Under the pieces are notes generated by a model. The model worked only from the letters and a program-made list of their open reading frames with translations. It had not been told where the DNA came from and did not search any database. Position numbers and translations under genes: made by a program. From assembly GCA_027382625.1 (NCBI GenBank), contig JAJKFJ010022214.1:1-64000 (forward strand): a stretch of DNA of 64,000 bases, in the 5' to 3' direction. This document shows, piece by piece, positions 36,738-48,466 of the stretch (positions are counted from its first letter, which is position 1; each line of letters begins with the position of its first letter). This DNA is from Tetmemena sp. SeJ-2015. Lineage: Eukaryota; Ciliophora; Spirotrichea; Sporadotrichida; Oxytrichidae.

Positions 36738-38096
36738 AAAATCTAATTTAAAATATAAATATATTAATTAAAAAATACTAATTCCCATTATTTTATCAAT
36801 TAGGTTAAATTTGAACATAAATTTAATTTAATATGGCAATATAAAATTAATTTATCCATTTTTAAATTTTATTTTAAAAACTTAAAACTTTATAATTAAT
36901 TTACTCTTATCCTCATTTACTTTTTTGTGTAAATTTTTTTCTCAATGTAAAATAATTATTTGAAGTTAAATTTCCTTTTTAAATTATAAATGAAAAAATT
37001 AAAATATTAATTATGTTTTTATAATTGCTTATAGATTAAGAATGAATTATGATTTATATGCATTTTTAGTGTGGTAGTTAGAATCATGGATTCAACTTCT
37101 AAGTCTATTTAAACTCTTTATGCTAAATCTATTTTTGCTTTTCCAGCTTTTAAATGATACTTGCAATTAAAAAATGCTTAATTTATGCTTTTTTTTTGCT
37201 ATTTCTGATAGTTATATGCGAAAGTTCATTCGTCATTAAATTAACTTTTGTAAAATATGTTGATAATTTCTTAAATTAAGTAGTATTTTTAAGGCTTTTT
37301 CTGCTCTCCTTAAGCTCATATATTCGCTTCACTTGGAATTAATCATTGCAATAATATTTATGTCCTCAACTATATAATTTATCCTTTAACTATTTGGCAT
37401 GAGCAACTTGAGGGAGTCTCAATTTTTAAATTGTCTGCACCTTTTCCAAAAGGACTCCACCTTCTCTTATTAAGATTTTTAGTGCACGTGTAAATATAGT
37501 ATTTTATATTTGTTAAATTATAAATAGTTTAAAATTAATATTAAAATATTCCGAAATTATAATTACAAAAATATATATCCATATATTATAAATAAATATA
37601 ATTGCATATCTTTAATAAATAAAATATAATTATAATTTATTTGCAAAACATAATTTAGTGAAGATAAATTATATTATAATAAATAAAAATAAAAAATAAA
37701 AACTATATCCAAGATATTATTACTTGTCCAAATTATAACGTAAATTAAGTTATAACAAGTAATAAAATTACAATAAGATTTTGGTATTTCTTAATTTTGA
37801 ATATAAAATTTGATAATTAAATCTAAAAAATAATGATCTTTGGAATTTTTAGGATTAATTTTTTTTCAAAGATTAAAGTTATGAAAGAGATAATGGAATA
37901 AAGTTGGGCAAGTGTATCATATTTTGTTATTGAGATAGCAATTTGTGATGTTTAAAATAAAATGAGTAAATCTTATGATTTATAGAACAGGTGAAGTTGT
38001 AAGATTAAAGCATTTTTTATAACTGACTTTATGCAATAGTTCAAACTTTATTATTTAAATTAATACTCTGCATCAAGAAAATTCTTAGCTATAATA
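36738..38096. other. Intergenic, AT-rich, with minus-strand relic
   Basis: AT-rich spacer. A probable decayed minus-strand family fragment at 37084-37365 is listed separately. Nothing else recognised. Confidence 0.45.
37084..37365 (-). pseudogene. Possible decayed family fragment, minus strand
   Basis: A 93-codon TGA-free minus frame begins GHKYYCND, resembling the second knuckle (YCNEC), and continues as a Lys/Gln-rich helical stretch. CSC and other Cys pairs lie just upstream in other frames. It is likely a degraded second minus-strand copy next to 36675; similarity is weak. Confidence 0.3.
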
Positions 38097-40372
38097 ATGA
38101 GTCTTAGAATAGATTTATCAGTTAATAAATATCAGAGTGTAAAATGCTCCAGATGCGATATAATTCATTCATAAAATTAATAATTACACTGCTATTATTC
38201 AACTAACATAACAACAGAGAATCCACAAAATTTTAAGTATTATGAATTAGAAAATAAATTATTGGGCTTTGGGGGGGGGCCTTTCCTCGTCATCCACTTT
38301 TTTCATGAAAATATGAAAAATCACTGTCCAGCCCAAAATTAGCCAAAAACACATATTTTTTAGTCCTAATTCAATTTCAGGGAGGCTATCCTGATCATAT
38401 TCTTTAATTTAGAAAAAAAATAAGAACCTTCAAGAAATTATTCATTTATAATTTATTAATTTATAAAGGAATAACAATATCATAAAATTAAGTCGATGCA
38501 TTCACATATTGAGGATATCTAATGTATTAAATTTATTCAAAGTACTCTAAATCTCCATATCATAGTATTTGAGTTTTCTTCGTTTTAGTTCTTTTAAAAA
38601 CATAATCTTAGCTAAAAATTATATCTGAGTCAATATTTTTTTATAAATACGTATTTTTCTTTGGTTCCATTATAAATATGCAATCCAATTTACTCTTGTT
38701 CTCTTTTAAAATATTTTATAATTGAATATCATTCCTTTGCTTTTAAATAGCTTAGAGCATGCTTAAATATATTTCATCTTAACATTAAATGTCTTTTTTA
38801 GCATTGATAGTTCTCGTGGTTATCTTTCATCTTATGTGTTTAAAACATATTTTTATTTTATTCTAAAAAAACTAATATGACTATACAGTTGGCTTAAAAA
38901 TAACTTTTTTTGTCTTACTGCTTTTAAAAGTCAAGCTCTATATTCTAAATTAAAGAATATGATCAGGATAGCCTCCCTGAAATTGAATTAGAACTAAAAA
39001 ATATGTGTTTTTGGCTAATTTTGGGCTGGACAGTGATTTTTCATATTTTCATGAAAAAAGTGGATGACGAGGAAAGGCCCCCCCCTGGGCTTTTATTGCG
39101 ACAAATGCTTGACAAAGATATTGAAAAGGTAAAATTATTTCATTATAAATTAAAAAAATAAAAATCAAGGCATTTTTAGTTAAAAGAATGGCTATATTCA
39201 GAAATCTTAAGAGTAAAAAGCGAAAATGGTTTTGATTATATACATATTTTGGTAATAAGCCAGTAGTGTATTAGAATATCTAATTAATGGTTGACTCTTA
39301 AGAAGCGCTAAATTAATTATCTACTCGAAGCTAGGACTCTTATCTTTTCTATCTGAATTTTGTATAAATAGCTGTACTATTTAAATACCGAAGTGTTTTA
39401 GCGGGCAACAATATGGATGTTGCTACCTTTACCTAGGCGGCATCTCAATTGAGAAAAGTATTTAGGATAAGATTTTTAAATGCCTCTCGTTATTTTTATT
39501 AAAAAAATCTCACGTATCAGAGTGAAGTTACTAAGTCTAACAAAAATAATCTCTTGCTTTTAATCTAACTTTAATATCCTCCTACTGAAATTTGGTTTGA
39601 GCCTTCCATCGAGCTAAATGAGGGATTAATATTGAGACTCTATCTAAAAATTATGTCAAATATCCTTAGATATCTTGAGTTTGAATTGTTCTATGTGTCC
39701 CTGCAGGGCTTTAACTAATTCGACTAAATATATTAAATTTGAAATTATTTCAAAGACTTATTTGATGATCAAGAATAATAAATTAATGAGCTCACTGACG
39801 AGAACCAAACTTTGAAAAATACAATACAAACTTAGAATTAAAATATAGAGAATTTGAAGAACGAAATAAAGGAAAAAGATGAAGAACTTAGTGGATATGA
39901 GAAGCTTATCTTTGACTCGGATTGTGAAGAATTAATTCAAGGATTAAATTTGAAAGGGATAACTAAAATCATAGTATCAATTTCAGAATTATCCGAAGAG
40001 GTGAAAGAATTATACGAAGATGACTATCATTTTTAAATTTACAAGTATTCAGATTTTGAATCTGCAAGTGAAGTTTTGAATCAAAGTTTATAGACTATGA
40101 TGTTAAAATAAATAGAGAGCATGGCGTCTGAAGTTGAAAAGGAATTGAAAAAAGATATAAAGAAATGCAAAACAAGAGAGTCTAAGCTCAATGCATTTCA
40201 AGATCAATTTCTTAAATAATACCAAAATTTGCTTGATGATGGAACTGTAGATATAGAAGAGTTTAATCATTTTATATTAGCTCAATAGAATAAGAGGAAG
40301 ATTAATCCTAAGGAAACCATATTGGAGTAACTTGGATCACTCAGAGAAAAAGCTCATAAATATCTTAAATGA
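38097..40372 (+). CDS. Family gene interrupted by two precisely removable insertions
   Basis: Three coding blocks: 38097-38270, 39094-39142 and 39753-40372. Joined through single copies of the flanking direct repeats (TGGGCTTT and AAATTATTTCA), they give one 280-aa frame with no internal TGA. Head: C17/C20, LHCYY at 30-34. Removing insertion 1 rebuilds ...LLGF + YCDKC (C60/C63). Removing insertion 2 rebuilds KRQNYFKDLFDD, the usual post-head motif. The core (SDCEELIQGLN ... EEVKELYEDD) and tail follow, ending at TGA 40370-40372. In this DNA the gene is unreadable, but it would be perfect after exact excision, as in ciliate genome rearrangement. Two recent transposition events are the alternative. 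The closest tail relative is 47413. Confidence 0.75.
38271..39085. mobile_element. 815-bp TIR element, GGGGGGCC-ended, copy 1
   Basis: About 140-bp near-perfect terminal inverted repeats (left starts GGGGGGGGGCCTTTCCTCG; right is its complement). Flanked by the 8-bp direct repeat TGGGCTTT (38263-38270 and 39086-39093). No transposase frame. Inserted within the second zinc knuckle of the 38097 gene; exact removal with one repeat restores the frame. Same length as copy 2 and similar throughout. Non-autonomous; the 8-bp duplication is compatible with several superfamilies (for example Merlin or hAT), so no assignment is made. Confidence 0.85.
39143..39752. mobile_element. 610-bp insertion bounded by 11-bp direct repeat
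   Basis: AAATTATTTCA occurs at 39132-39142 and 39742-39752. Deleting 39143-39752 rejoins the gene in frame (NYF + KDLF). The ends show no clear terminal inverted repeat, unlike the 815-bp elements, so it resembles an internal eliminated sequence with a pointer-like repeat, or an element with diverged ends. No coding frame recognised inside. Confidence 0.65.
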
Positions 40373-41182
40373 AGTCTTTAGAATACTTATAAAATGAAAC
40401 TTAATTAATTCTTTTATTGAAGATTTAGATATAATCACTTTGACTTTATTATTTTTATATTTTGTCTAAGCTTTTGTATTTTTTTAATGCATACTTAAAA
40501 TTTAAATGATTTTCAACCATAAGATTATCGTTTGATCAATATTAAATTCAATCTTAGATTTAGTTTATTTACTTGTAAAGATTAATGTTCTAAATATTTT
40601 GTTATTTTAATTACCGAATATTAAATTATTAACTTTATTTATAACAATATTATATAAAGCTTCTATTACTTGATAAAAAGGAGATTATATGGAATCATCC
40701 AAAATATTCAATGCATTAAGAATTTAGCATAACAGATATGTAAACTAATTATCACAATAATGGAGAGAGTTTGAATAAAAATATAAATTGGAATGTAGAT
40801 AGAATCACATTTATTTCTTCTAATTTAATATTTTTATAATCTAATTATAAATTAATATCTCTAAAGGATTTCAAAAATAGTTTTGCTTCTATGAATACAC
40901 TATAAATGAAAAAATATTTTTATTAAAATTAAATAATTAATTATAAAATGAAACAGTTAGTGTAATAAAAAATTAAACTTTTGATTCTCATTTTGGGTAA
41001 AGGATGGGTAAGGAAATAGGCTTAATTATAAAATTTGAATAATCTATTTTCATATCAAAATTTGAATGAAACTCAAGAGTAATTTTAATCCCAATTTTCT
41101 ATACTTTTATTTATTTAAATTTTCAAAAAATATTATTGAAAAATTTAATTTCAATAAGATCAGTATTTTTCAAATAAATTAA
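40373..41182. other. Intergenic, AT-rich
   Basis: 810 bp with no recognised gene, repeat or RNA. Confidence 0.5.
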
Positions 41183-41690
41183 ATGGTTCCTAAAGTGAAA
41201 ATTAGAGAAGAAGATGGCAAAGTAATTTGCGTTAAGTGCGGAGATTATCTCCATTGCTATTTTTTTTGAACATATTACACTTATAAGTAACAAATACCCC
41301 GAGTAATATGTATTAGATGACACAGAAATTAATTTGTTCTGCATCAAGTGCTTGAATGGTATTTTGTAATATCAAGTGTATTTTAAATATTTTAATTGTA
41401 TAACTAATTGAAAAATCGAGAAATTTTATCATCAAAATACTTGATTTGATCAAATGATTAATAATATGAAAGTTCTGTAAATATGTAACAAGATAATTGG
41501 TAATTTCTAGGAATACATAATGATATCAGATTGTGAACAATTTATCTAACAGAAATACTCTAATAATTTGCTAAAATAATTGGCCCTAAACGAACTCTCT
41601 TCTAATTTCACTAAGAATACATGCATTTCTAAGCTAACTAATTATAAAAATATTTACAGTTTGTAAAGGATTTTGACTTGTAATTGAATA
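41183..41690 (+). pseudogene. Zinc-head coiled-coil family, truncated and decayed
   Basis: Relative of 48467. Head: ICVKCGDYLHCYF, then FCIKC after a 1-base shift near 41300. In-frame TGA codons lie opposite Arg34 (AGA), Ser and Lys of 48467. Homology ends shortly after the start of the core (SDCEQFI), so the C-terminal half is gone. Pseudogene. Confidence 0.6.
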
Positions 41691-42004
41691 TCTTGCATTT
41701 TTCGACTTTGCGTATTTGTATTTCTAAAACTTCGATCACCTATTTCTAATTATCCTATAATAAAGTATAAAAGTAGACTAATATATTCTCCATTATAATT
41801 ATTTATTTAATAGTTGCTTAAATTTTAAGTTTTAATATATCTTGCTCATATAATTTTCTAATTATTATCTGGCTGCATTTTTTAAAACAAAAAACTCATT
41901 TAAAATGTTGCACAGGGATTATCTTATATATAATTATATCAGTCATTTGAATATTTAATTTAATATTTTTAAATTATTTATTAGTTCTACAAATATAATT
42001 AAAA
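41691..42004. other. Intergenic, AT-rich
   Basis: Spacer of about 310 bp; only the shared motif at 41949-41957 is notable. Confidence 0.5.
41949..41957 (+). promoter_or_regulatory. Shared GAATATTTA upstream motif
   Basis: Lies 56 bp before the ATG at 42005. Its context (TTTGAATATTTAA) matches the leader of 45346. Confidence 0.5.
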
Positions 42005-42841
42005 ATGACAATTGATTTGAAATTATAAAATGATGAGGTGGATAAACTAAGCTGCTATAAGTGTCTATAGCATCACGAACATCTTTAACTACACGCTGGC
42101 TATTTAGATTCTATGGAATTTTTAAATGCTTATAAATGCTAAAGTTGATATACTATTACATTCGAACTTTACTGCAATGAATGCTATAAGAGCATATAAT
42201 TAAGGTACAACCAATCTTTGAAATTAATGGTTGTCGATCTCGAAAATTAAATCAAACTACTCAAAGTCAAAAATTAAAATTTAAACTAATCCATAGCTCA
42301 AATAAATATAAAGTCACAAAATTTAATCTAAGATTTAGAATAAAGAGATAATTAGATTTCAGAATACAAAACTCTGTTTGGAAATCAGTTAGGTGAGCAA
42401 CTCCTCAGAAAAATAAACTTAAATGATATAACTTAGCTCTTAATGTGTATGAAAGATCTCTCTTTGGAAGTGAAAGAAATATTCTCTAACTAAGTCATTT
42501 CAAATCTTGAATAGTTTATAGACACAGAGACAACCTGTGAAACTGTTTCTACTTTATTCAAGTAATCAGTTAAAAATTAAATAAACTGCATTCTACAGGA
42601 TACAATATAAGTGCTAAGCAAAGATCTTGAGGCATGCATAGAGAATGAAAGTAAACTTAAAGAAATTCACAATACTATCTTGAAATAGTATGAAACACAA
42701 ATTAATGAAGGAATGAAAGAGCCCGCGAAATTCAGCAACTATATTTTGAATTATTACACCTCAAACAAAAATCAGGAAAAGAAAAATACTCTCGACAAAG
42801 TCTAACTCATTAGAGAAATGTCAATGAAATAGTTTGATTGA
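42005..42841 (+). CDS. Zinc-head coiled-coil family protein with one in-frame UGA
   Basis: 278 codons to TGA 42839-42841. Exactly one internal TGA (42146-42148, codon 48) lies in the hypervariable loop between the knuckles; there are no indels. Head: C17/C20, LHAGY at 29-33, LYCNEC at 55-60. A very long Gln-rich coiled coil, the core (LLMCMKDLSLEVKEIF) and the tail (LIREMSMKQFD) are intact. In sister 45346 the aligned residue is Pro. Truncation at codon 48 would abolish the protein. Status (nonsense allele or read-through) is unresolved. Confidence 0.65.
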
Positions 42842-43006
42842 GAGAAGCATATCTAAATTTAATTTATTTTTTAATAAAATTTTTATTTAAAAAGGATATA
42901 AAGTTCTTTAATTTTCAAATAAAACTATTCGTATAAAAATAGATTTTTGAAAAAGAATATAATTATTAAAAAATCATAGATATAATTAATATGGGAATGA
43001 TAAGTC

Positions 43007-43821
43007 GGGGGGGCCTTTCCTCGCCATCCACTTTTTTCATGAAAATAAGAAAAATCATTATCTTGCTTAAAATCAGCCTAAAAAGCAAATTTTTGGTCCT
43101 AATTCAAACCCAAAAAGGGTCTCTCTTTACTCATATTCTTTAATTTAGATCATATTTAGGACCTTCGTGAAATTTTCATTTCACAAAAATTAAAATGCAA
43201 AGGAATGACAGTGTAATTATGAAAAATCGATGCATTCACAAGTTGAAGATATCTATTGTAATAATAAATTCAAAGTATTCTAAGCTATCATATCACAATA
43301 TTCGAGTCCTCTTCATTTTTAGTCCTATCACATAATCGCAATATAATCTAAGATTAATGAGAAAGTCTTTAGGTTTATTAAATTTACTTTGCTCCTTTGA
43401 AGTAATGATAAATTATGAAATCCTATTATTCTAATTCTCTTCTAAATGTTTCATAATAGAATATCAAGACCTTAGCCTTTAAATAACTTAAAGCACTTAT
43501 TTAGGAACTTCATCTCGACATATAAATATCTATTGCAAGTAATATGTTTTCGCTGTTATTTATTTTATTATATATTAAAAATAAATGGTTTTATTATAAA
43601 ATATTGTTCTTCTTTCTATCAAGTTGCCCTAACACAATTTTTTGTCTTCAAGTTTTCTACAAAATAAAGCTCTATTTTCAAATTAAAGAATATGATTAGG
43701 AAAGGCCGCCTGAAATTGAATTTAGATTAAAAATTTGGTGTTTTTGGCTGATTTTAGGCTTGATAGTGATTTTTCATATTTTCATGAAAAATAAGTGGAT
43801 GGCGAGGAAAGGCCCCCCCCC
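43007..43821. mobile_element. 815-bp TIR element, copy 2
   Basis: Same length, ends (GGGGGGGCCTTTCCTCG) and internal layout as copy 1, but diverged by scattered substitutions. Flanked by the 8-bp direct repeat GATAAGTC (42999-43006 and 43822-43829). It sits in intergenic DNA after 42005. No transposase frame. Confidence 0.85.
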
Positions 43822-43829
43822 GATAAGTC

Positions 43830-44269
43830 TGTTAACTATAAATTTCTAAATTTCTATTTATAATAAAATATGACAATTATGCAGATGTGGATAGAGGATA
43901 AAATATTATAAATTCAAATGCAATAAAGAGACAAAAATAACATGTTAAAAACAATACACATTCATATATAATTTGTAATTAAAAGATATTTAAATTTTAA
44001 TTAAATTAATTGATAAATTTAATTATAATATTTAGCAATTATTTCTGTTGAGTACATTTAAACAGAATGGATATAAATATAAATTAATTTTTAACTTCTA
44101 AAGATTATTTTACAGACAATTATTAATAATTAACCTCTTATTTAATGCAGATAAGAACATATGCTTTGAAGAACAGTGACTTAGAAATTATTGGATGTTC
44201 AAAATTCTACTCTGAAATAAATAGGATAAATAGTGATTTTGTTATGTAACTTAGATTAATAAATACAAT
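43830..44269. other. Intergenic, AT-rich
   Basis: 440 bp, no recognised feature. Confidence 0.5.
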
Positions 44270-44720
44270 ATGATAAAAATTGCTTAAAAATGGCGATTAA
44301 ATTGCTTGGATAATCAATTTTAAAGAAATAGAGAAGTTTTATATAATTATAAAGGACTCTAGGAGTTACAAAATTAAACAAAAAACCCATAAACACTTAT
44401 CTGCTTAATTTTAGTATGAGAAACTGTCTACGAATTTATAATTTAGCATAATAAGGACATTTTAGCATATTCATTCTTGAATATATTTTACAGATTCTGA
44501 GTTTCAATAGAGAAATAGATATTCGTATATAAAATAATATAATATAATAGCAAACTTAAGCATATTCATTAAAAAATTTTTAAGGAGTATCAAGAATAGA
44601 TTTAGATGCTAAAATAACAAAATAACTAACAACTATATTCTATAATAAATAAAATTAATAACAAATTATCAAAATACGCCATCTATTCGAGGATGCTATA
44701 TTAAAAGGATAGATTCAACC
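44270..44720 (+). pseudogene. Heavily decayed family relic, similar to 56582
   Basis: Nucleotide-level similarity to the core of 56582 (CAATTTTAAAGAAATAGAGA is shared) and to its tail (CAACTATATTCT, AAGGAGTATCAAGA). Reading frames are destroyed. No head is found upstream. Confidence 0.5.
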
Positions 44721-45345
44721 AATTCATTTGATAAAATTATTTATAAAATTAAGATTAATTAATTTAATAAAAAGAGTTAAAATTTAGAATTTTATTTACG
44801 AAAATTATATTCTTGATTTATAGAGGGAATTTTTATTTTTAGAAATTAAGCTGCTTTCTTTATTTTATTAGGTTTATATCTTATGATTTCTATTTATTCT
44901 TTTTCATAACTTTCATTAAATTTTTCTCATAATGATATAATGATCAATAATTTATTAAGAATAAAACTATATAAATTTATAACTAAAGATGAAGATTCAA
45001 AAATAATTAAGCATAAAATGAAATATATTTTTATGAAAACAGAAGTCAAATAAATTAAAATAGGAATATTTCAGAGGATAAATTATCAAATCAATTAAGT
45101 AGAAATCTAGGATATATAATTATATAATACTTGAGATCGTTATCTTCATTTATTATGTTTTTAAGTTTTAAAATTTATGTATTATCAATTTCTAATATTC
45201 TGAATATATATTTTTTATAGTAAAAGTATTTTTATTAATTTTAAGATTATTTCTCTTGTAGAGATTTTTTAATTATGTCATTAATTTGAATATTTAAGTT
45301 AATATTCTTAAATAAGTGCCTTCCAGTTATAGAATAAAATTTAAA
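44721..45345. other. Intergenic, AT-rich
   Basis: 625 bp; only the shared motif at 45288-45296 is notable. Confidence 0.5.
45288..45296 (+). promoter_or_regulatory. Shared GAATATTTA upstream motif
   Basis: Lies 58 bp before the ATG at 45346. Confidence 0.5.
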
Positions 45346-46179
45346 ATGGTAATTTAAATTAAATTAGGATATGAGGATAAGCAAATAAGCTGCTTTAACT
45401 GCCTTTAAAATCATGATTATCTTAATCTTCACACTGCTCATTTAATTTCAAAGGAATTCTTAAAATACTATAACAGCTCTTATCCACAGAATATTATATG
45501 TTACCTTTACTGCAATGAATGCTATAAGAGCATCTAATCTACTTCGAACCCAGCTTTGAAATAGATGGTTGATGATCTCGAAAATTAAAACAAATAACTT
45601 CAAATCTAAATTCAAAATTTAAATTAATCCATGGATCAGTTAAACTAAAACACTCAAAATTTAATTAAAGAACTAGAATAGAGAGATTCTAAGATAGAAG
45701 AGTACAAAGTTTTGTTTAAAAATCAACTTTGCGAGCAACTCGTCAGAAAAATAAACTTCATTGAATTTTCTTAGCTGTTCATGTGCATGAAAGAATTATC
45801 TTAGGAAGTGAAAGAAATATACTCCGACAAAGTTATTTGTAATCTAGAATAATTTGAAGACTCAGAAGCAACTTGCGATATTATGCATTCTTTATTAAAT
45901 ACTTCTACTAAGAATTTAATTAACTGCATTCTATAGGAAATAGTAGAAATTCTAAGTAAAGATATAGAGGCAAGCCAGGAGAAAGAAAGCAAACTCAAAG
46001 AAATTCACCAAAAAATCTTGAAAGAGTATGAAACACAAATTAATGAAGGAATGAATGAACCAGAGAAGTTTAGCAATTATATAGTGTAATATTACTCCTC
46101 AAACAAAATTCAGGAAAAGAAAAACACTATAGAGAAAGTCAAGCTCATCAAAGAAATGTCAATGAAATTTTTTTATTGA
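45346..46179 (+). CDS. Zinc-head coiled-coil family protein (intact)
   Basis: 277 aa, no internal TGA, stop at 46177-46179. Head: C16/C19, LHTAH at 28-32, LYCNEC at 54-59. A long Gln/Asn-rich coiled coil spans about 65-125. Core: LCEQLVRKINF ... LFMCMKELSQEVKEIY. The tail ends in LIKEMSMKFFY. Sister of 42005, with related leader and second knuckle (YCNECYKSI). Belongs to the subgroup with 51157 and 58447. Function unknown. Confidence 0.82.
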
Positions 46180-46719
46180 ACTAATTAATTGAATTAATTA
46201 ATGCTTATCTCGCTAGAATTTAAAATTATATAAATTTCATTGATCTTTACACCAAATGTTATGATTAAATTTTTTATTTGAAATGAGGTAGAATAATTGA
46301 TTAATCTATTGAATCATTGTAAATCAAAATTTTAAAAATAGTGAAGACCCAAAGACTTGAATTAAGACTAGAATCAGATAGTTTTTGTATTCAGAAATAT
46401 TAAAAACTTAAATAATTAAGATTCTCTGAAACATTCCACAGGCATTCCTGGATATCTAAAAATTCCCTAAATTAAAAAAAAAACGTAAATATTACTAAAG
46501 AAATTCTAAAATTGACAATTAATTTCATACTATAAAAATCGATCTATAATGGGTAGTTTGTATGAATATAATAAGAATTTCTCGAATACTTAATTAATAG
46601 TAAGGACCAAATAATTTTTAATAAGATTTCTTATTAATTATTGTTGATAAAGATTGAAGGCATCTTAAATCAGATCATTAGGGTTATTAAACTAATCTAA
46701 TATATTGAGGCTGGTGAAT
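46180..46719. other. Intergenic, AT-rich
   Basis: 540 bp, no gene recognised. Confidence 0.5.
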
Positions 46720-47412
46720 TTTTTTGGGGGGGGGGTGGGTCCGGCACCGCACACACTTTGCCCCAGACTGCACATATGCTTTTATCACATATTTCTGATG
46801 AGACTATAATATAATTTTGGGGTAAAATCGCCCAAAAATGCCAAAAAATTAAGAGTTTTGGCTAATAAAATTTCCTTGAGAGTCAAATTTCATGATTTCA
46901 ATTTTTTCAGAAAATAATCTATTTTTTTGTTATTAAGACTAATTTGAAGACTATATAACGTTTTCGGCATTTCATCTCTTTTAGTTACCGAGTCACATTT
47001 GCGATAATATGAATTCAGCTTCTTCAAAAGAACTAGTATCAAATTCAAGACTATAGTGCTGCCAATTTAGCTCGTAGGATTGATGAGAAATCATTAGTAA
47101 GTTTTACCGCTTGATTTTATAGCACTTTGCTCCTTTAAAATACCATTTAACATATGGGATCTTCTCTAATTCTGTTTTATTTCGCTTCCAAGCCTTCATA
47201 AGAAAAAGAAACTTTTATTTTGATGAGATTCGGATTTTATCGGTCAAATGAGTAATCATATTATTCCCTTATTTACCCTTGGTTTATCAATAGATTACAG
47301 AAAAAATGATGACGGCAGTGCCTTAATAATGTAATTTTGGGTATCTTTTACTCAATGGTAAGTTTCGCATATTAGAAATGTGTTTAATTTATGCCCTGCG
47401 GGGTTCTTAAAT
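46720..47412. other. Inserted-looking segment with G-run end
   Basis: Begins abruptly with a T-run and 10 or more G, then a GC-rich patch (TGGGTCCGGCACCGCACAC) and less biased DNA up to about 47412, where a family C-terminal half starts. The G-run start recalls the GGGGGGCC ends of the 815-bp elements, but no matching inverted end was found. It may be a one-ended or truncated element that replaced the 5' half of the gene at 47413. Confidence 0.35.
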
Positions 47413-47766
47413 ACTTATATAAATCTCTGATCTTACAATTATTCAAGTGTAGAATCTGCAAGCGTAATTCTTAATCATAGTTTACAGATAATGATGCTAA
47501 ATGAAATAGAAAGTATGGTGTCTGAAGTTGAAGAAGAATTGAAATAAGATATAAGGAAATGCAAAACTAAAGAGTCAAAGCTCAATGCATTCTCGTATCA
47601 GTTTCTTGAATAATACCAAAATATACTTGAAGATGGAACATTAGAAATAGAAGCTTTTAATCAACTTATAACTACCTAATAGAATAAGAGGAAGATTAAT
47701 CCTAAGGAAACTCTATTGGAAAAACTAGGAATATTTAGAGAGCAGGCTCTTAAATATCTTGCATGA
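47413..47766 (+). pseudogene. C-terminal half of family gene, 5' part missing
   Basis: From about 47435 the frame matches the 38097 gene after its core (YSSVESASVILNHSL ... EIEAFNQLITTQQNKRKINPKE) and closes at TGA 47764-47766. The head, coiled coil and core are absent; the upstream DNA is the unrelated G-run segment. A broken copy. Confidence 0.65.
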
Positions 47767-48466
47767 AGTTCCAGAATGCTTATAAGATGGAACATAATTA
47801 ATTTTTAAATAAAAATTTTAGATAATTTGACATTGACTTAAGTATTATAAATCGTTATTTTGAGTTGCCTTAACAATTAGTGTTATTCAAGGTGTCCTAA
47901 ATATTAATTTCTTTTTAAATATATTTGAGCTAGAATATTATTTTACTTATTCTTTTCAGTACACATAGCGTTTTAATTAAATAAACATTCATAATTAAAC
48001 AGAAAAATAAATTAAATTTGATATTTACTTCTGTTTTAATAAATCATCTATTCATCCTAGAAAATTAAATTTTGGACACTAAATAAATTTTTGAATATTA
48101 GCAAATTAATTTAAATGAATAAATTTATTGCGAACTTTATATCTTTTACCTCATTATAAAGTTAAGGGATATAAATCACTCAATGGTGGACATCATTACC
48201 TATCAATATATTTTAATTAATTTTAAAGAATAAACCATATGAAAATAGTAGACTATAGTTGATAAATTACAATTAATGATAAGGTAAATCAAATAAAAAT
48301 TAAATTTTAAATTTAAACTTAACTTTTAAAACTGAAATCATTATTATTTTTAATTTTAATATGCTTTGAAAATAACTAAATAATTATATTATAATCTTTA
48401 ATATTTAAATAAGATAAAACTGCATTCTTCATTGATCACTGTGAGCATTATTATAATATATAAAAG
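47767..48466. other. Intergenic, AT-rich
   Basis: 700 bp; a weak variant of the shared motif (TAATATTTAAA) occurs about 68 bp before the next start. Confidence 0.5.
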
